This document shows positions 37,530 through 46,925 of a stretch of DNA of 64,000 nucleotides, in pieces. Source of the DNA: RYN-230 sp963829725 (lineage in GTDB: Bacteria; Actinomycetota; Actinomycetes; Streptosporangiales; Streptosporangiaceae). The notes under the pieces were generated by a model. The model saw nothing but the letters and a program-made list of their open reading frames with translations, searched no databases and had not been told where the DNA came from. Within the stretch, counting starts at the first letter, position 1. Every line of letters starts with the position of its first letter. The stretch spans positions 124,001 to 188,000 of the forward strand of contig CAWHJW010000019.1 in NCBI GenBank assembly GCA_963829725.1. Direction: 5' to 3'. A program made the translations under genes and the position numbers.

Positions 37530-38857
37530 CGGGGGTCCAACTCCCCGAGGGCCGCCACAGTGAGCTCCCACAGCACCTGGTACACGGTCGTCTGCGCCTC
37601 CTGGATGCGGTGGACGGAGGAGGACGGCACCACGAACAGGTGGTCGATGCTGTCCAGCTCGGCCATCTTGCCCCCCTGGTAGCCAGCCAGCCCGATGGTC
37701 AGCATGCCGCGGCGTCCGGCCTCCTCGAAACCGCGCACCAGGTTCTCGGAGTTCCCGCTGGTGGACAGCCCCACCGCGATGTCGCAGCTGGTGCCCATGG
37801 CCGCGATCTGCCGGGCGAACAGAACCTGCACCCCGATGTCGTTACACAGTGCGGTGACCACCGATGTGTCGTTGGCCAGCGCGAACGCCGGCAGCGGCCG
37901 GGTCCCGGGGCCCGGGTTGAGAAACAGCGTGGCCAGCTGCTGGGCATCGGTGGCGCTTCCGCCGTTGCCGAATGCCAGCAGCCGCCCGCCCGCGGCGAAC
38001 CGGGCGGCCACCTCGCCCGCCGCCGCGGCCAGCCGCTCCGCGTCCCGCTCGGCGACCAAGCGGCGCAACTCGGTGATCTCGTCCACCTTGGCCACAGTCG
38101 AGGCACGGACCTGCGTTAGCACGGCGGGTAGGTCACTGTTGCCCGAGTACAGGAACGGGTACAGCGCCTCCAGTCCGGCGGGTCCCGGCGAGCCGGGCGG
38201 CCCGCTCATGCCAGCACCCGCCGGCCAGAGCAAGCCAGGCTGCTCGAAGAAGACGTGAACCAGCTCCCAGAGCACGTGGTAGGCGGTCACGTGCACTTCC
38301 TTGACGATGCGCGGATCGCGGGACTGGGCCACCAGCAGGTGGTCGGCCAGCCTGCTGGCCGCGATGTCGCCCCCGTCCCCGCCCACCAGCGCGATCCGCA
38401 GCAGGCCCAGGTCCGCGGCGGCGGCCAGGCCGCCGACCACGCTGCGGCAGTTACCGTCGGGCGAGATGCCCAGGGCGATGTCGCCCGGTGCCGCCAGGCA
38501 GCGGATCTGGTGGGCGAAGATGACGGCCATGCCGTCCCGCTCGGCGAGCCCGGTCACCGTGGCGACGTCGGCGGTCAGCGCCACGGCGGGCAGCGCGCGC
38601 TTCCCGACAATCACGGGATGGACGAATTCCACCGCCACGTGCTGGGCGTCGGTGCTCGCGCCGCCCGTGCCGAACACCATCAGCTTGCCGCCGGCGTGGA
38701 AACGGGCAGCCATGGCGTGGCAGGCGGCGGCCACCTCGCCGGCCTGGTCAGCCAGATCACTTACGGGCGCGGCGCGCGAGTCCATCAGCCGGACGGCATC
38801 GGGGCCGGCCGGGCTGCCGTCGGGGCCCATCCGGTGCTGCCCGGGTTGAACCGCCAT
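37526..38857 (-). CDS. Tandem SIS-domain protein (two GmhA-like phosphosugar isomerase modules)
   Basis: The 443-residue protein contains two sugar-isomerase (SIS) domains. The first (about 25-210) has MVFGTGGASTDAQHVAVEF and LALGISPDG-like GDIALGISPDGN. The second (about 250-440) has LAFGNGGSATDAQQLATLFL and DIAVGLSTSGNSENLVRGF, closer to a working phosphoheptose isomerase. GmhA-like SIS genes recur next to actinobacterial high-affinity hydrogenases, where their role is unexplained. It heads the maturation operon and overlaps the protease gene. Confidence 0.88.
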   Translation of the reverse strand: MAVQPGQHRMGPDGSPAGPDAVRLMDSRAAPVSDLADQAGEVAAACHAMAARFHAGGKLMVFGTGGASTDAQHVAVEFVHPVIVGKRALPAVALTADVATVTGLAERDGMAVIFAHQIRCLAAPGDIALGISPDGNCRSVVGGLAAAADLGLLRIALVGGDGGDIAASRLADHLLVAQSRDPRIVKEVHVTAYHVLWELVHVFFEQPGLLWPAGAGMSGPPGSPGPAGLEALYPFLYSGNSDLPAVLTQVRASTVAKVDEITELRRLVAERDAERLAAAAGEVAARFAAGGRLLAFGNGGSATDAQQLATLFLNPGPGTRPLPAFALANDTSVVTALCNDIGVQVLFARQIAAMGTSCDIAVGLSTSGNSENLVRGFEEAGRRGMLTIGLAGYQGGKMAELDSIDHLFVVPSSSVHRIQEAQTTVYQVLWELTVAALGELDPR

Positions 38858-38901
38858 GACAGCACCGTAGGACTGTTCTGGGGGGACGTCCAGGCCCGGA
38901 G

Positions 38902-38924
38902 GACAGTTTTGACCTGGCTGTCCG
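38902..38924. promoter_or_regulatory. GGACAG-N11-CTGTCC dyad upstream of the maturation operon
   Basis: GGACAG (38902-38907) and CTGTCC (38919-38924) are exact inverted half-sites, with flanking CCCGG/CCGGG extending the dyad imperfectly. It lies 45-67 bases upstream of the SIS-gene start and just beyond the 3' end of the HTH regulator gene. A related GGACA-N4-TGTCC dyad lies upstream of hhyS. Confidence 0.5.
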
Positions 38925-38954
38925 GGCCGCTGTACCAGCCGAGACGGCCGCGCG

Positions 38955-39536
38955 CTACCGCAGCGGGATCTCGCCGAAGACTTCCTGGATGCGCCGGAGA
39001 TCCTTCAGCCGCGGCTCGGTGGTGCCGCCGACCCACCGGCTGACCGTCTTGACCGAGACCCCGAGCAGCCGCGCGGCAGCCTCCTGGGTCAGTCCCTCCT
39101 TGCGGATCGCGGTTGACATCCAGTCCGCGAAGTTCCCGGCCGGTCCGCGCGGGGAGCCCGCAGGCGCGGCCGGGCGCCGGGCGATCGCGCGCTCGGCCCG
39201 GTCGGCAGCGGCGGCCCCTGGCGCCTGGGCCGCGGAGTCGGAGTGGAGCACGTCCACCTCGACGTGCTCCGGGAAGATCCGGAAGGCCACGTGGATGGAC
39301 CCGGTCGGCCCGGCCGCGTCCAGCAGGGCCTTGAATACGGTCTCGCCGACCTGCCGGTTCCCATCCTCGGTGAGCGGGGACTCGGCCAGGCAGCGGCGGA
39401 CGAAGTCACGGATGTCCGGGATCGACGACGGCCGGGCGGGAAAGACCTGGAACAGCACCACGACCGGCGTGACCTCGATCGGGTTCACGGCGGCACCGAT
39501 CGGCTCCGCAGCACCGGGGACGGGCTCAGCCACCAA
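38955..39536 (-). CDS. HTH regulator with degenerate GHKL-like N-terminal domain
   Basis: About 194 residues. The C-terminus is a Cro/XRE-type helix-turn-helix (EGLTQEAAARLLGVSVKTVS, then RWVGGTTEPRLKDL). The N-terminal part (about 20-105: SIPDIRDFVRRCLAESPL, VGETVFKALLDAAGPTGSIH, VEVDVLHSD) has the layout of RsbW-type ATPase domains, but the N-box positions are KALLD rather than EALxN, so ATP binding is doubtful. GAGGAGAACG precedes TTG/GTG at 39539/39536. Its place between the two hydrogenase operons makes it the likely local regulator. Confidence 0.7.
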   Translation of the reverse strand: MVAEPVPGAAEPIGAAVNPIEVTPVVVLFQVFPARPSSIPDIRDFVRRCLAESPLTEDGNRQVGETVFKALLDAAGPTGSIHVAFRIFPEHVEVDVLHSDSAAQAPGAAAADRAERAIARRPAAPAGSPRGPAGNFADWMSTAIRKEGLTQEAAARLLGVSVKTVSRWVGGTTEPRLKDLRRIQEVFGEIPLR

Positions 39537-39746
39537 GATCGTTCTCCTCAGCTGTCTCCAGCGCTGACCCGCGGCGCCAGGGGCAGGACCCTGCTGTAAG
39601 GCTATTCGATAAGGGGCGCCGCTGACGACCGCGCCGGACGGCCGCGCCGGAACGACCGCGCCGGACGGCCGGGCGGGCACCCGGGCCGCTGCCCGGGCCT
39701 GGGGCGATTACCCTGGGTACCGGGTCCGTAGCGCAGGCAAAGCGAT

Positions 39747-39796
39747 GGACAAATCTGTCCGGTGCCCGACTGTTCAGTCTTGTGACCCGCATCACG
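39747..39796 (+). promoter_or_regulatory. Dyad cluster upstream of hhyS: GGACA dyad, GACTG dyad and CRP-like site
   Basis: Within 50 bases lie GGACAAATCTGTCC (39747-39760, GGACA-N4-TGTCC), GACTGTTCAGTC (39769-39780) and TGTGACCCGCATCACG (39781-39796), which fits the CRP/FNR-type pattern TGTGA-N6-TCACx. The cluster is 260-310 bases before the hhyS start, within a 520-base regulatory gap. It suggests joint control by a CRP-family activator and a local repressor. Confidence 0.55.
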
Positions 39797-40008
39797 CCGG
39801 TCTACGATGGCGGGGTCTGCGCATCACGAAGGCGAGCTGCGCTGTGGCCAACTGCTCAGAGGCCGTCTGCCCGCGAACCGCAAGCGGGGCCGGCCGTCAC
39901 GGACAGTCCCCGGTCGTCGGCCTGCCCGCCGGCCCAGGCACTCGCGACACTACCCGCCCTGGCCGGGCGGGCCCTGTCGGACGCGGGCCGTCTCCCGGCG
40001 CCCGCCGC

Positions 40009-40042
40009 GCCGATCCAGTAACGAGGCCGATCCAGTAACGGG
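40009..40042 (+). repeat. 17-bp tandem duplication in the hhyS leader
   Basis: GCCGATCCAGTAACGAG (40009-40025) is followed directly by GCCGATCCAGTAACGGG (40026-40042), differing at one base. The second copy runs into the GGGGAGGTGG ribosome-binding site of hhyS. Confidence 0.75.
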
Positions 40043-40056
40043 GAGGTGGCCCCGGC

Positions 40057-41130
<1,074 letters not shown>

Positions 41131-41185
41131 CCCTGGCCGCCGCCTGCCGCTGGCCTGCCGCTCTGATGAGGGAGAGGGATCAGCG

Positions 41186-42973
41186 ATGACGACGGCCGAG
41201 GACACCGGCATTGTCGAGATGGCCTGGGATCCGATCACCAGGATCGTGGGCAGCCTCGGGATCTACACCAAGATCGACTTCAAGCAGAAGCGCGTCGTAG
41301 AGTGCCACAGCACCTCGTCGATCTTCCGCGGCTACAGCATCTTCATGAAGGGCAAGGACCCGCGGGACGCCCACTTCATCACCAGCCGGATCTGCGGCAT
41401 CTGCGGTGACAACCACGCCACCTGCTCGGTGTACAACCAGAACATGGCCTACGGGGTCCGCCCGCCGCACCTCGGCGAGTGGATCATCAACCTTGGCGAG
41501 GCCGCGGAGTACATGTTCGACCACAACATCTTCCAGGAGAACCTGGTCGGGGTGGACTTCTGCGAGCGGATGGTGCGCGAGACCAACCCGGGCGTGCTGG
41601 AGCAGGCCAACGCCACCGAGGCGCCGCATGCGGCCGACCACGGGTACCGCACGATCGGCGACATCATGCGCTCGCTGAACCCGCTGGAAGGCGAGTTCTA
41701 CCGCGAGGCGCTCCAGGTGAGCCGGTCCACCCGGGAGATGTTCTGCCTGATGGAGGGCCGCCACGTGCACCCCTCCACGCTCTACCCCGGTGGCGTGGGC
41801 ACCACGGCCACCGTCCAGCTGTTCACCGACTACCTGACCCGGCTGATGCGCTACATCGAGTTCATGAAGCGCGTCGTGCCGATGCACGATGACCTGTTCG
41901 ACTTCTTCTACGAGGCGCTGCCGGGGTATGAGGAGGTCGGCCGGCGCCGGGCGGACCTGGTGTGCTGGGGCAGTCTCAACGACCCCGAGCACTGCGACTT
42001 CCGGTACGACCACATGACCGACTGGGGCCGCAAGATGTTCGTGTCCCCCGGGGTGATCCGGGACGGGGAACTGCTCACTAACGACCTGGTCGAGATCAAC
42101 CTGGGCATCCGGATCCTGCTCGGCAGCTCGTATTACGAGGACTGGGAAGACCAGGAGATGTTCGTGACCCGGGACCCGCTGGGCAACCCGGTCGATCGCC
42201 GTCACCCCTGGAACCAGCACACGATCCCCCGCCCGGCCAAGCGCGACTTCGACAGCAAGTACAGCTGGGTCATGTCGCCGCGGTGGTTCGACGGCACGAA
42301 CCACCTGGCCGCCGACACCGGCGGCGGCCCGATTGCCCGGCTGTGGGCCACCGCGCTCGGCGGTCTGGTCGACTTCGGCTACGTGAAGTCCACCGGCCAG
42401 AGCGTGCTGATCAACCTGCCGCGCACCGTCAGCCGCCCGGAGGTCACCTTCGAGTGGAAGATCCCGCGCGACAAGTCGGGGGCGCCGCTGTCCAACGCGA
42501 TCGAGCGCGACCGGGCCCGCACCTACTTCCAGGCCTACGCGGCCGCCGCTGCGCTGTACTTCACCGAGCAGGCGCTGGCCGAGATCCGGGCCGGGCACAC
42601 GAAGACGTGGGAGCCGTTCAGCGTTCCTGATGAGGCGAACAGCTGCGGCTTCACCGAGGCGGTGCGCGGCGTGCTGTCGCACCACATGGTCGTCCGGGGC
42701 GGCAGGATCGCGAACTATCACCCGTACCCGCCGACGCCATGGAACGCGAGCGTCCGGGACAGCTTCGGCACCCCGGGCCCGTATGAGGACGCGGTGCAGA
42801 ACACGCCCATCTTCGAGGAGAACCCGCCGGAGCGCTTCAAGGGCATCGACATCATGCGCGCGGTGCGCAGCTTCGACCCGTGCCTGCCCTGTGGCGTGCA
42901 CATGTACATGGGCCACGGCCGGAAACTCGACGTCATGCACTCGCCGCTGGCGGCGGTCACCCTGGCGACGTGA
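41186..42973 (+). CDS. hhyL: Group 1h [NiFe] hydrogenase large subunit
   Basis: The 595-residue protein holds the NiFe active site: L1 motif RICGICGDNH (about 68-77) and L2 motif DPCLPCGVH (about 564-572). The usual C-terminal peptide after the L2 His (about 23 residues, MYMGHGRKLDVMH onward) would be removed by the maturation protease encoded at 36999-37529. It oxidises H2 at trace, atmospheric-level concentrations in this group. The ATG at 41186 follows GAGGGAGAGGGATCAGCG. The stop overlaps the next start by one base. Confidence 0.97.
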   Translation: MTTAEDTGIVEMAWDPITRIVGSLGIYTKIDFKQKRVVECHSTSSIFRGYSIFMKGKDPRDAHFITSRICGICGDNHATCSVYNQNMAYGVRPPHLGEWIINLGEAAEYMFDHNIFQENLVGVDFCERMVRETNPGVLEQANATEAPHAADHGYRTIGDIMRSLNPLEGEFYREALQVSRSTREMFCLMEGRHVHPSTLYPGGVGTTATVQLFTDYLTRLMRYIEFMKRVVPMHDDLFDFFYEALPGYEEVGRRRADLVCWGSLNDPEHCDFRYDHMTDWGRKMFVSPGVIRDGELLTNDLVEINLGIRILLGSSYYEDWEDQEMFVTRDPLGNPVDRRHPWNQHTIPRPAKRDFDSKYSWVMSPRWFDGTNHLAADTGGGPIARLWATALGGLVDFGYVKSTGQSVLINLPRTVSRPEVTFEWKIPRDKSGAPLSNAIERDRARTYFQAYAAAAALYFTEQALAEIRAGHTKTWEPFSVPDEANSCGFTEAVRGVLSHHMVVRGGRIANYHPYPPTPWNASVRDSFGTPGPYEDAVQNTPIFEENPPERFKGIDIMRAVRSFDPCLPCGVHMYMGHGRKLDVMHSPLAAVTLAT

Positions 42974-43845
42974 TGACCGGAGTGGATGAGGCCGGGGAGC
43001 AGATCGAGGCCCTGCTGGCGGGGCTGCGGTCGGGCGGCGGCCCGGCCGCGGCGACCGCCGAGGAACTCGTCGGGCTGCTGGTCAGCCTGTACGGGGACGG
43101 CCTGTCCCGGGTGGTGGCCGTGCTGCAGGGCGCGGGGCCGGCCGGCACCGCGATCCTCGGCACGCTGGCTGACGACCCGCTGGTGGGCAGCCTGCTGCTG
43201 CTACACGACCTGCACCCGCTCGACGTGGACGCCCGGATCCAGCAGGCCCTGGACCGGGTCCGGCCCTACCTCGGCTCCCATGCCGGCGGGGTGGAGTACC
43301 TCGGCGTGACCGATGGGGTGGCCCGGCTCCGGCTGGAAGGCAGCTGCCACGGCTGCCCGTCCTCGACCGTCACCGTGCAGCTGGCCATCGAGGGCGCGGT
43401 CGCCGAGGCGGCCCCCGAGATCAGCGGGGTGGTGGTGGAGGGCATGACCAAGCCGCCGGAGGCCCCGCTGCTGCAGATCGGCAGCCGTCCCGGCGACCCG
43501 GCCGCTGGCGCCGCGGCGGGCAGCCAGGGCGACTGGGTCACCCTGCCGGGCATCGGGCCGCCCAGCTCACGGCCGGTCACCGCGGACGCGGCCGGCCTGC
43601 CGGTGCTGCTGTGCGCGGTGCGCGGGACGCTGTACGCCTACCGTGACACCTGCCCGGCCTGCGGGTCCGCGCTGGGCGATGGCGGGCTCGAGCGGGAGCT
43701 GCTCACCTGCCGGTGCGGCGCCCGGTACGACGTGTCCCGGGCGGGCCGCGGACTGGACGGCCAGGACCGCCACCTGGATCCGCTGCCGCTGCTGGCCGAC
43801 AGTCACGGCGTGCGGGTGGCGGTGCCGGCCGCGGTGCGGCCGTGA
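42973..43845 (+). CDS. NifU-like / Rieske-like Fe-S protein of the hydrogenase operon
   Basis: The 290-residue protein joins a NifU C-terminal-type domain (LEGSCHGCPSSTVTVQLAIE, Cys near 127 and 130) to a Rieske-ferredoxin-like barrel (LLCAVRGTLYAYRDTCPACG to LLTCRCGARYDVSRAG). In the barrel the usual Cys-x-His / Cys-x2-His pattern is replaced by CPAC and CRC, so it may bind zinc or a differently ligated cluster. Analogous NifU/Rieske proteins accompany high-affinity hydrogenases (HhyE/HucE type) and may relay electrons to quinone or assemble clusters. It overlaps hhyL by one base and the following gene by four. Confidence 0.85.
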   Translation: MTGVDEAGEQIEALLAGLRSGGGPAAATAEELVGLLVSLYGDGLSRVVAVLQGAGPAGTAILGTLADDPLVGSLLLLHDLHPLDVDARIQQALDRVRPYLGSHAGGVEYLGVTDGVARLRLEGSCHGCPSSTVTVQLAIEGAVAEAAPEISGVVVEGMTKPPEAPLLQIGSRPGDPAAGAAAGSQGDWVTLPGIGPPSSRPVTADAAGLPVLLCAVRGTLYAYRDTCPACGSALGDGGLERELLTCRCGARYDVSRAGRGLDGQDRHLDPLPLLADSHGVRVAVPAAVRP

Positions 43846-44570
43846 CCGGCACCGGCCCGGCTGGCCTGCGCCGGTTCGTCCGGCCGCAGGCCGCGCCGCC
43901 TGGGACGGCTTCCCCCGGCCAGATCCCGGCCGCCGCAGCCCGGCCGGCGGACCCGGGCGGCCTGACCGGGACGCCCGTGGCCCGCGACCGCCCCGGGGAA
44001 GCCTGCGAGATGTGCGGCACCGGCATCCTGGACACCCACGGCCACGTGGTCGACCTGCAGCGCTCGTCGCTGCTGTGCACCTGCCGCCCGTGCTACCTGC
44101 TGTTCACCCACTCCCAGGCCGGGGGCGGGCGGTGGCGGGCCGTCCCCGACCGGTACCTGAGTGACCCGGGCCGGCCGCTGTCGGCCGCCGAGTGGGACGA
44201 GCTCGAGATCCCGGTCGGGCTGGCCTTCTTCCTGCGCAATTCGGCGGACGGCCAGGTAGCCGGGTTCTACCCGAGCCCGGCCGGGGTCACCGAGTGCCAG
44301 CTCGACCTCGGCCGCTGGCAGCGGATCGCCGCCGAGCACCCGCTGCTGCGGGAGGCGGAGGCGGACGTGGAAGTGGTGCTGATCCACCGGGACCGCAGCC
44401 AGGTGGAGCACTTCGTAGTCCCGGTGGACGTGTGCTACGAGCTGGCTGGGCGGCTGCGCCTGCTGTGGCACGGCTTCGACGGCGGCGGCGAAGCCCGGGA
44501 CGCCATCGCGGAGTTCCTGCGCCTGGTCACCTCCCGGGCCCGCGCGCTCGCGGCCGAACCGGGGTCCTGA
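43842..44570 (+). CDS. DUF5947-like hydrogenase-operon protein
   Basis: The 242-residue protein has a Pro/Ala-rich start and then ACEMCGTGILDTHGHVVD and LLCTCRPCYLLFTH, two Cys pairs that probably bind zinc or an Fe-S cluster. A C-terminal domain includes PVGLAFFLRNSADGQVAGFY and VDVCYELAGRLRLLWHGFDG. This resembles proteins annotated DUF5947 that occur only beside actinobacterial hydrogenases. Role unknown; a chaperone or structural part of the complex is likely. GTG 43842 overlaps the previous stop. Confidence 0.8.
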   Translation: MTGTGPAGLRRFVRPQAAPPGTASPGQIPAAAARPADPGGLTGTPVARDRPGEACEMCGTGILDTHGHVVDLQRSSLLCTCRPCYLLFTHSQAGGGRWRAVPDRYLSDPGRPLSAAEWDELEIPVGLAFFLRNSADGQVAGFYPSPAGVTECQLDLGRWQRIAAEHPLLREAEADVEVVLIHRDRSQVEHFVVPVDVCYELAGRLRLLWHGFDGGGEARDAIAEFLRLVTSRARALAAEPGS

Positions 44571-44571
44571 C

Positions 44572-45267
44572 GTGGCCGAGCTGGTGTTCGACTGCATCGG
44601 CGCCCAGGCCGACCGGTACGCCGTGGTGCCTACGTTCAACCTGCGGCTGCGGATCAGCGAGACGAGCTGCGCGCGGGTGTCGGCCATCGCGCTCCGCTGC
44701 CAGTTGCGGATCGAGCCGGCCAGGCGGCGCTACTCCGCCGCCGAGGCACAGCGGCTGCATGACCTGTTCGGTGACACCGAGCGGTGGGCCGACACGCTGA
44801 AGCCACTGCAGTTCACCATGGTGTCGGTGATGATCCCGGGGTTCACCGGGAGCACCGAGCTGGACGTGCCCATCACCGCCACCTACGACCTGGAAGTCGC
44901 GGCCGCCCGGTACTTCGCCGGCCTGGACGACGGCACGATTCCGCTGCTGCTGCTGTTCAGCGGGACCGTGTTCGGGATCGCGGACGGCCGTATGCAGGTG
45001 CAGCAGGTGCCGTGGAGCAAGGAAGCGCCGTTCCGGCTCCCGGTCAGCGTCTGGCGGGAGGCGATCGACGCCCACTTCCCTAACAGCGCCTGGATCAGGA
45101 TGAGCCGGCCGACCCTGGATGAGCTGCAGCGCTTCAAGACCAAGCATGCCCTGCCCACCTGGGAAGCAGCGCTCTCGGCGCTGCTAGCCCGGGGGGACGA
45201 CCCCCTGAGCCCCCCGCCAATCGCCGGCTCGCTAGCCCCGGAGACCGGGCCCACGGAGCGGTCATGA
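44572..45267 (+). CDS. DUF6084-like hydrogenase-operon protein
   Basis: The 231-residue protein reads AELVFDCIGAQADRYAVVPT, then FNLRLRISE, TLKPLQFTMVSVMIPGF, VPITATYDLEVAAARYF and VPWSKEAPFRLPVSVWREAI. The conserved tail with MSRPTLDELQRFKTKHALPT resembles DUF6084 proteins found next to group 1h hydrogenases. It looks like a soluble beta-rich protein without cofactors or membrane segments. It starts one base after the DUF5947-like stop and overlaps the next gene by four bases. Confidence 0.8.
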   Translation: MAELVFDCIGAQADRYAVVPTFNLRLRISETSCARVSAIALRCQLRIEPARRRYSAAEAQRLHDLFGDTERWADTLKPLQFTMVSVMIPGFTGSTELDVPITATYDLEVAAARYFAGLDDGTIPLLLLFSGTVFGIADGRMQVQQVPWSKEAPFRLPVSVWREAIDAHFPNSAWIRMSRPTLDELQRFKTKHALPTWEAALSALLARGDDPLSPPPIAGSLAPETGPTERS

Positions 45268-46782
45268 CACTCGATCCGGCCCATCTCGAGCACGCCCGCA
45301 AGGTTGCGAACGCCGTGTTGTACGAGGGTTACCTGCTCTACCCCTACCGGCGCTCGGCGCAGAAGAACCAGGCCAGGTTCCAGTTCGGGGTGCTGATGCC
45401 GCCCGCCTACCTGGCCGCTGACGACTCGGAGCGGTCCGCGTGCCAGACGGAGTGCCTGGCCGAGTGCGCCGACGATGCCCGGGTCGAGATCTGCGTCCGC
45501 TACCTCCAGCTCCGGCGCCGGGCGGTGCAGGCCGCCACGCCGGAGGGCGGGCTGGTGGACACGGACCGGCTGCGCCTTGACGGCGCCGAGTACACCCCGT
45601 GGGATGAGGCGGCCGAATGCGAGCAGTGGTTCACCCTCCCGGTGGCGGACCTGCTCGGGGCGCGCACCCAGCGGTCCTTCGGGTCACCTTGCGGTGCTGA
45701 GGTCCAGAAGCTGGCCGATCCGCAGGGCGGCGTGGCCGGCGCTGATCTGGCGCTGGTCACAGCTGAACGGGGTGCTGGACGCCCGGGCCGAACGGGTCGC
45801 GGGCCCCTACCGCGCGCTGCGGCTCCGGGTCCGGGTGGAGAACCGCACCCAGCCGCCGGCCGCCCCCCGCGACCGGCCGCATGCCCTCCCGCACGCCCTG
45901 ATCTCCGCGCACATCCTGATCGGGATCGACAGCGGGACGTTCCTGTCGATGACCGACCCCCCGGAGTGGGCGGCCTCGGAGGTAGCCGCCTGCACCCAGG
46001 ACGGCACCTGGCCCGTGCTCACCGGGCCGCCAGGCTGCCGGAGCCTGATGCTCTCCGCGCCGGTCATCCTGCCTGACCACCCGGAGATCGCGCCGGAGAG
46101 CGCCGGTGACCTGTTCGATGCCACCGAGATCGACGAGATCCTGACCCTGCGCACGATGGCGCTGACCGAGGACGAGAAAGCCCAGGCCCGGGCGACCGAC
46201 CCGCGGGCCGCCGCCCTGCTCGACCGGGTTAACCGCCTGCCGCCGGAGATGCTCGAGCGGATGCACGGCGCCATCAGGTACCTGTCCGGGGTAACGGGGC
46301 TGGCCGCTCCCGTGCCGGGCGCCCCGCCGGTGCCGGCCGGTCCCCCGGTGCTGCACCCCCCGGTGCCGGCCGGCCCGCCGGAGGAGAACGCCGGAGCCGC
46401 CACCCAGCGGGTGCCCTGGTGGGATCCGGGTGCCGATACCAGCGTCTCGCCAGAAACGGATCACGTGGTCATCGCCGGGGTCAGGGTGGCCAGGGGCAGC
46501 CGGGTCAGGATGCGGCCCGGGGCCCGCCGTGCCGACGCCCAGGACCTCTTCCTGGCCGGGCGCGAGGCCCTGGTGGAAGCGGTGCTGCACGACGTGGACG
46601 GCCAGGTGCACGTGGCCGTCAGCCCGGTCCTGGATCCCCTGGCCGAGCTGCAGCGCGGCCACGGCCGGTTCCTGTACTTCGCGCCCGACGAGATCGAGCC
46701 GCTCGCCGCCGACCCGCCCGGCAACGGCCCGGCCGTCAGCGCAGGCGATCAGTCACCCCATCACGAGGAGGAACCAACATGA
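45264..46782 (+). CDS. Hydrogenase-operon accessory protein of about 505 residues, one frameshift
   Basis: The first frame (ATG 45264) gives VLYEGYLLYPYRRSAQKNQA and FQFGVLMPPAY and runs to about 45745. The second continues LIWRWSQLNGVLDARAERV, SAHILIGIDSGTFLSMTDPP and a long C-terminal part with VRVARGSRVRMRPGARRADA and YFAPDEIEPL. Both halves are coding-like and adjoin exactly if one base is missing near 45745, so an assembly error is likely in an otherwise intact operon. The protein has an acidic, Pro-rich linker and no membrane helix. This type is conserved with actinobacterial hydrogenases; function unknown. Confidence 0.75.
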
Positions 46783-46883
46783 TCAGCAAACTGATCAAGG
46801 CCACGGTGCTCGCCGTGCTGCTGGCCGCGGTCGTGCAGTCCCTGCCGGACGTGCAGCGCTACCTGGAACTGCGCGAGATGTGA
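46779..46883 (+). CDS. Tiny membrane protein (34 aa), DUF6893-like, in the hydrogenase operon
   Basis: It starts MISKLIKATVLAVLLAAVVQ and ends DVQRYLELREM: one membrane helix followed by a short amphipathic tail with the 'D.qRYL..R.M' pattern. ATG 46779 overlaps the preceding stop (ATGA) and follows GAGGAGGAACC. The same plan is seen in the 35-residue protein at 30946-31053. It might anchor or stabilise the hydrogenase complex at the membrane. Confidence 0.7.
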   Translation: MISKLIKATVLAVLLAAVVQSLPDVQRYLELREM

Positions 46884-46925
46884 CGACGGGCCGCGAACAC
46901 GGTCCGTGCGGAGGTGAGGCGAGCA

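Noticed and set aside
41180..42940. A 586-codon minus-strand frame opposite hhyL
   Set aside because: The plus strand encodes an unmistakable hydrogenase large subunit; the antisense frame is a GC-bias artefact.
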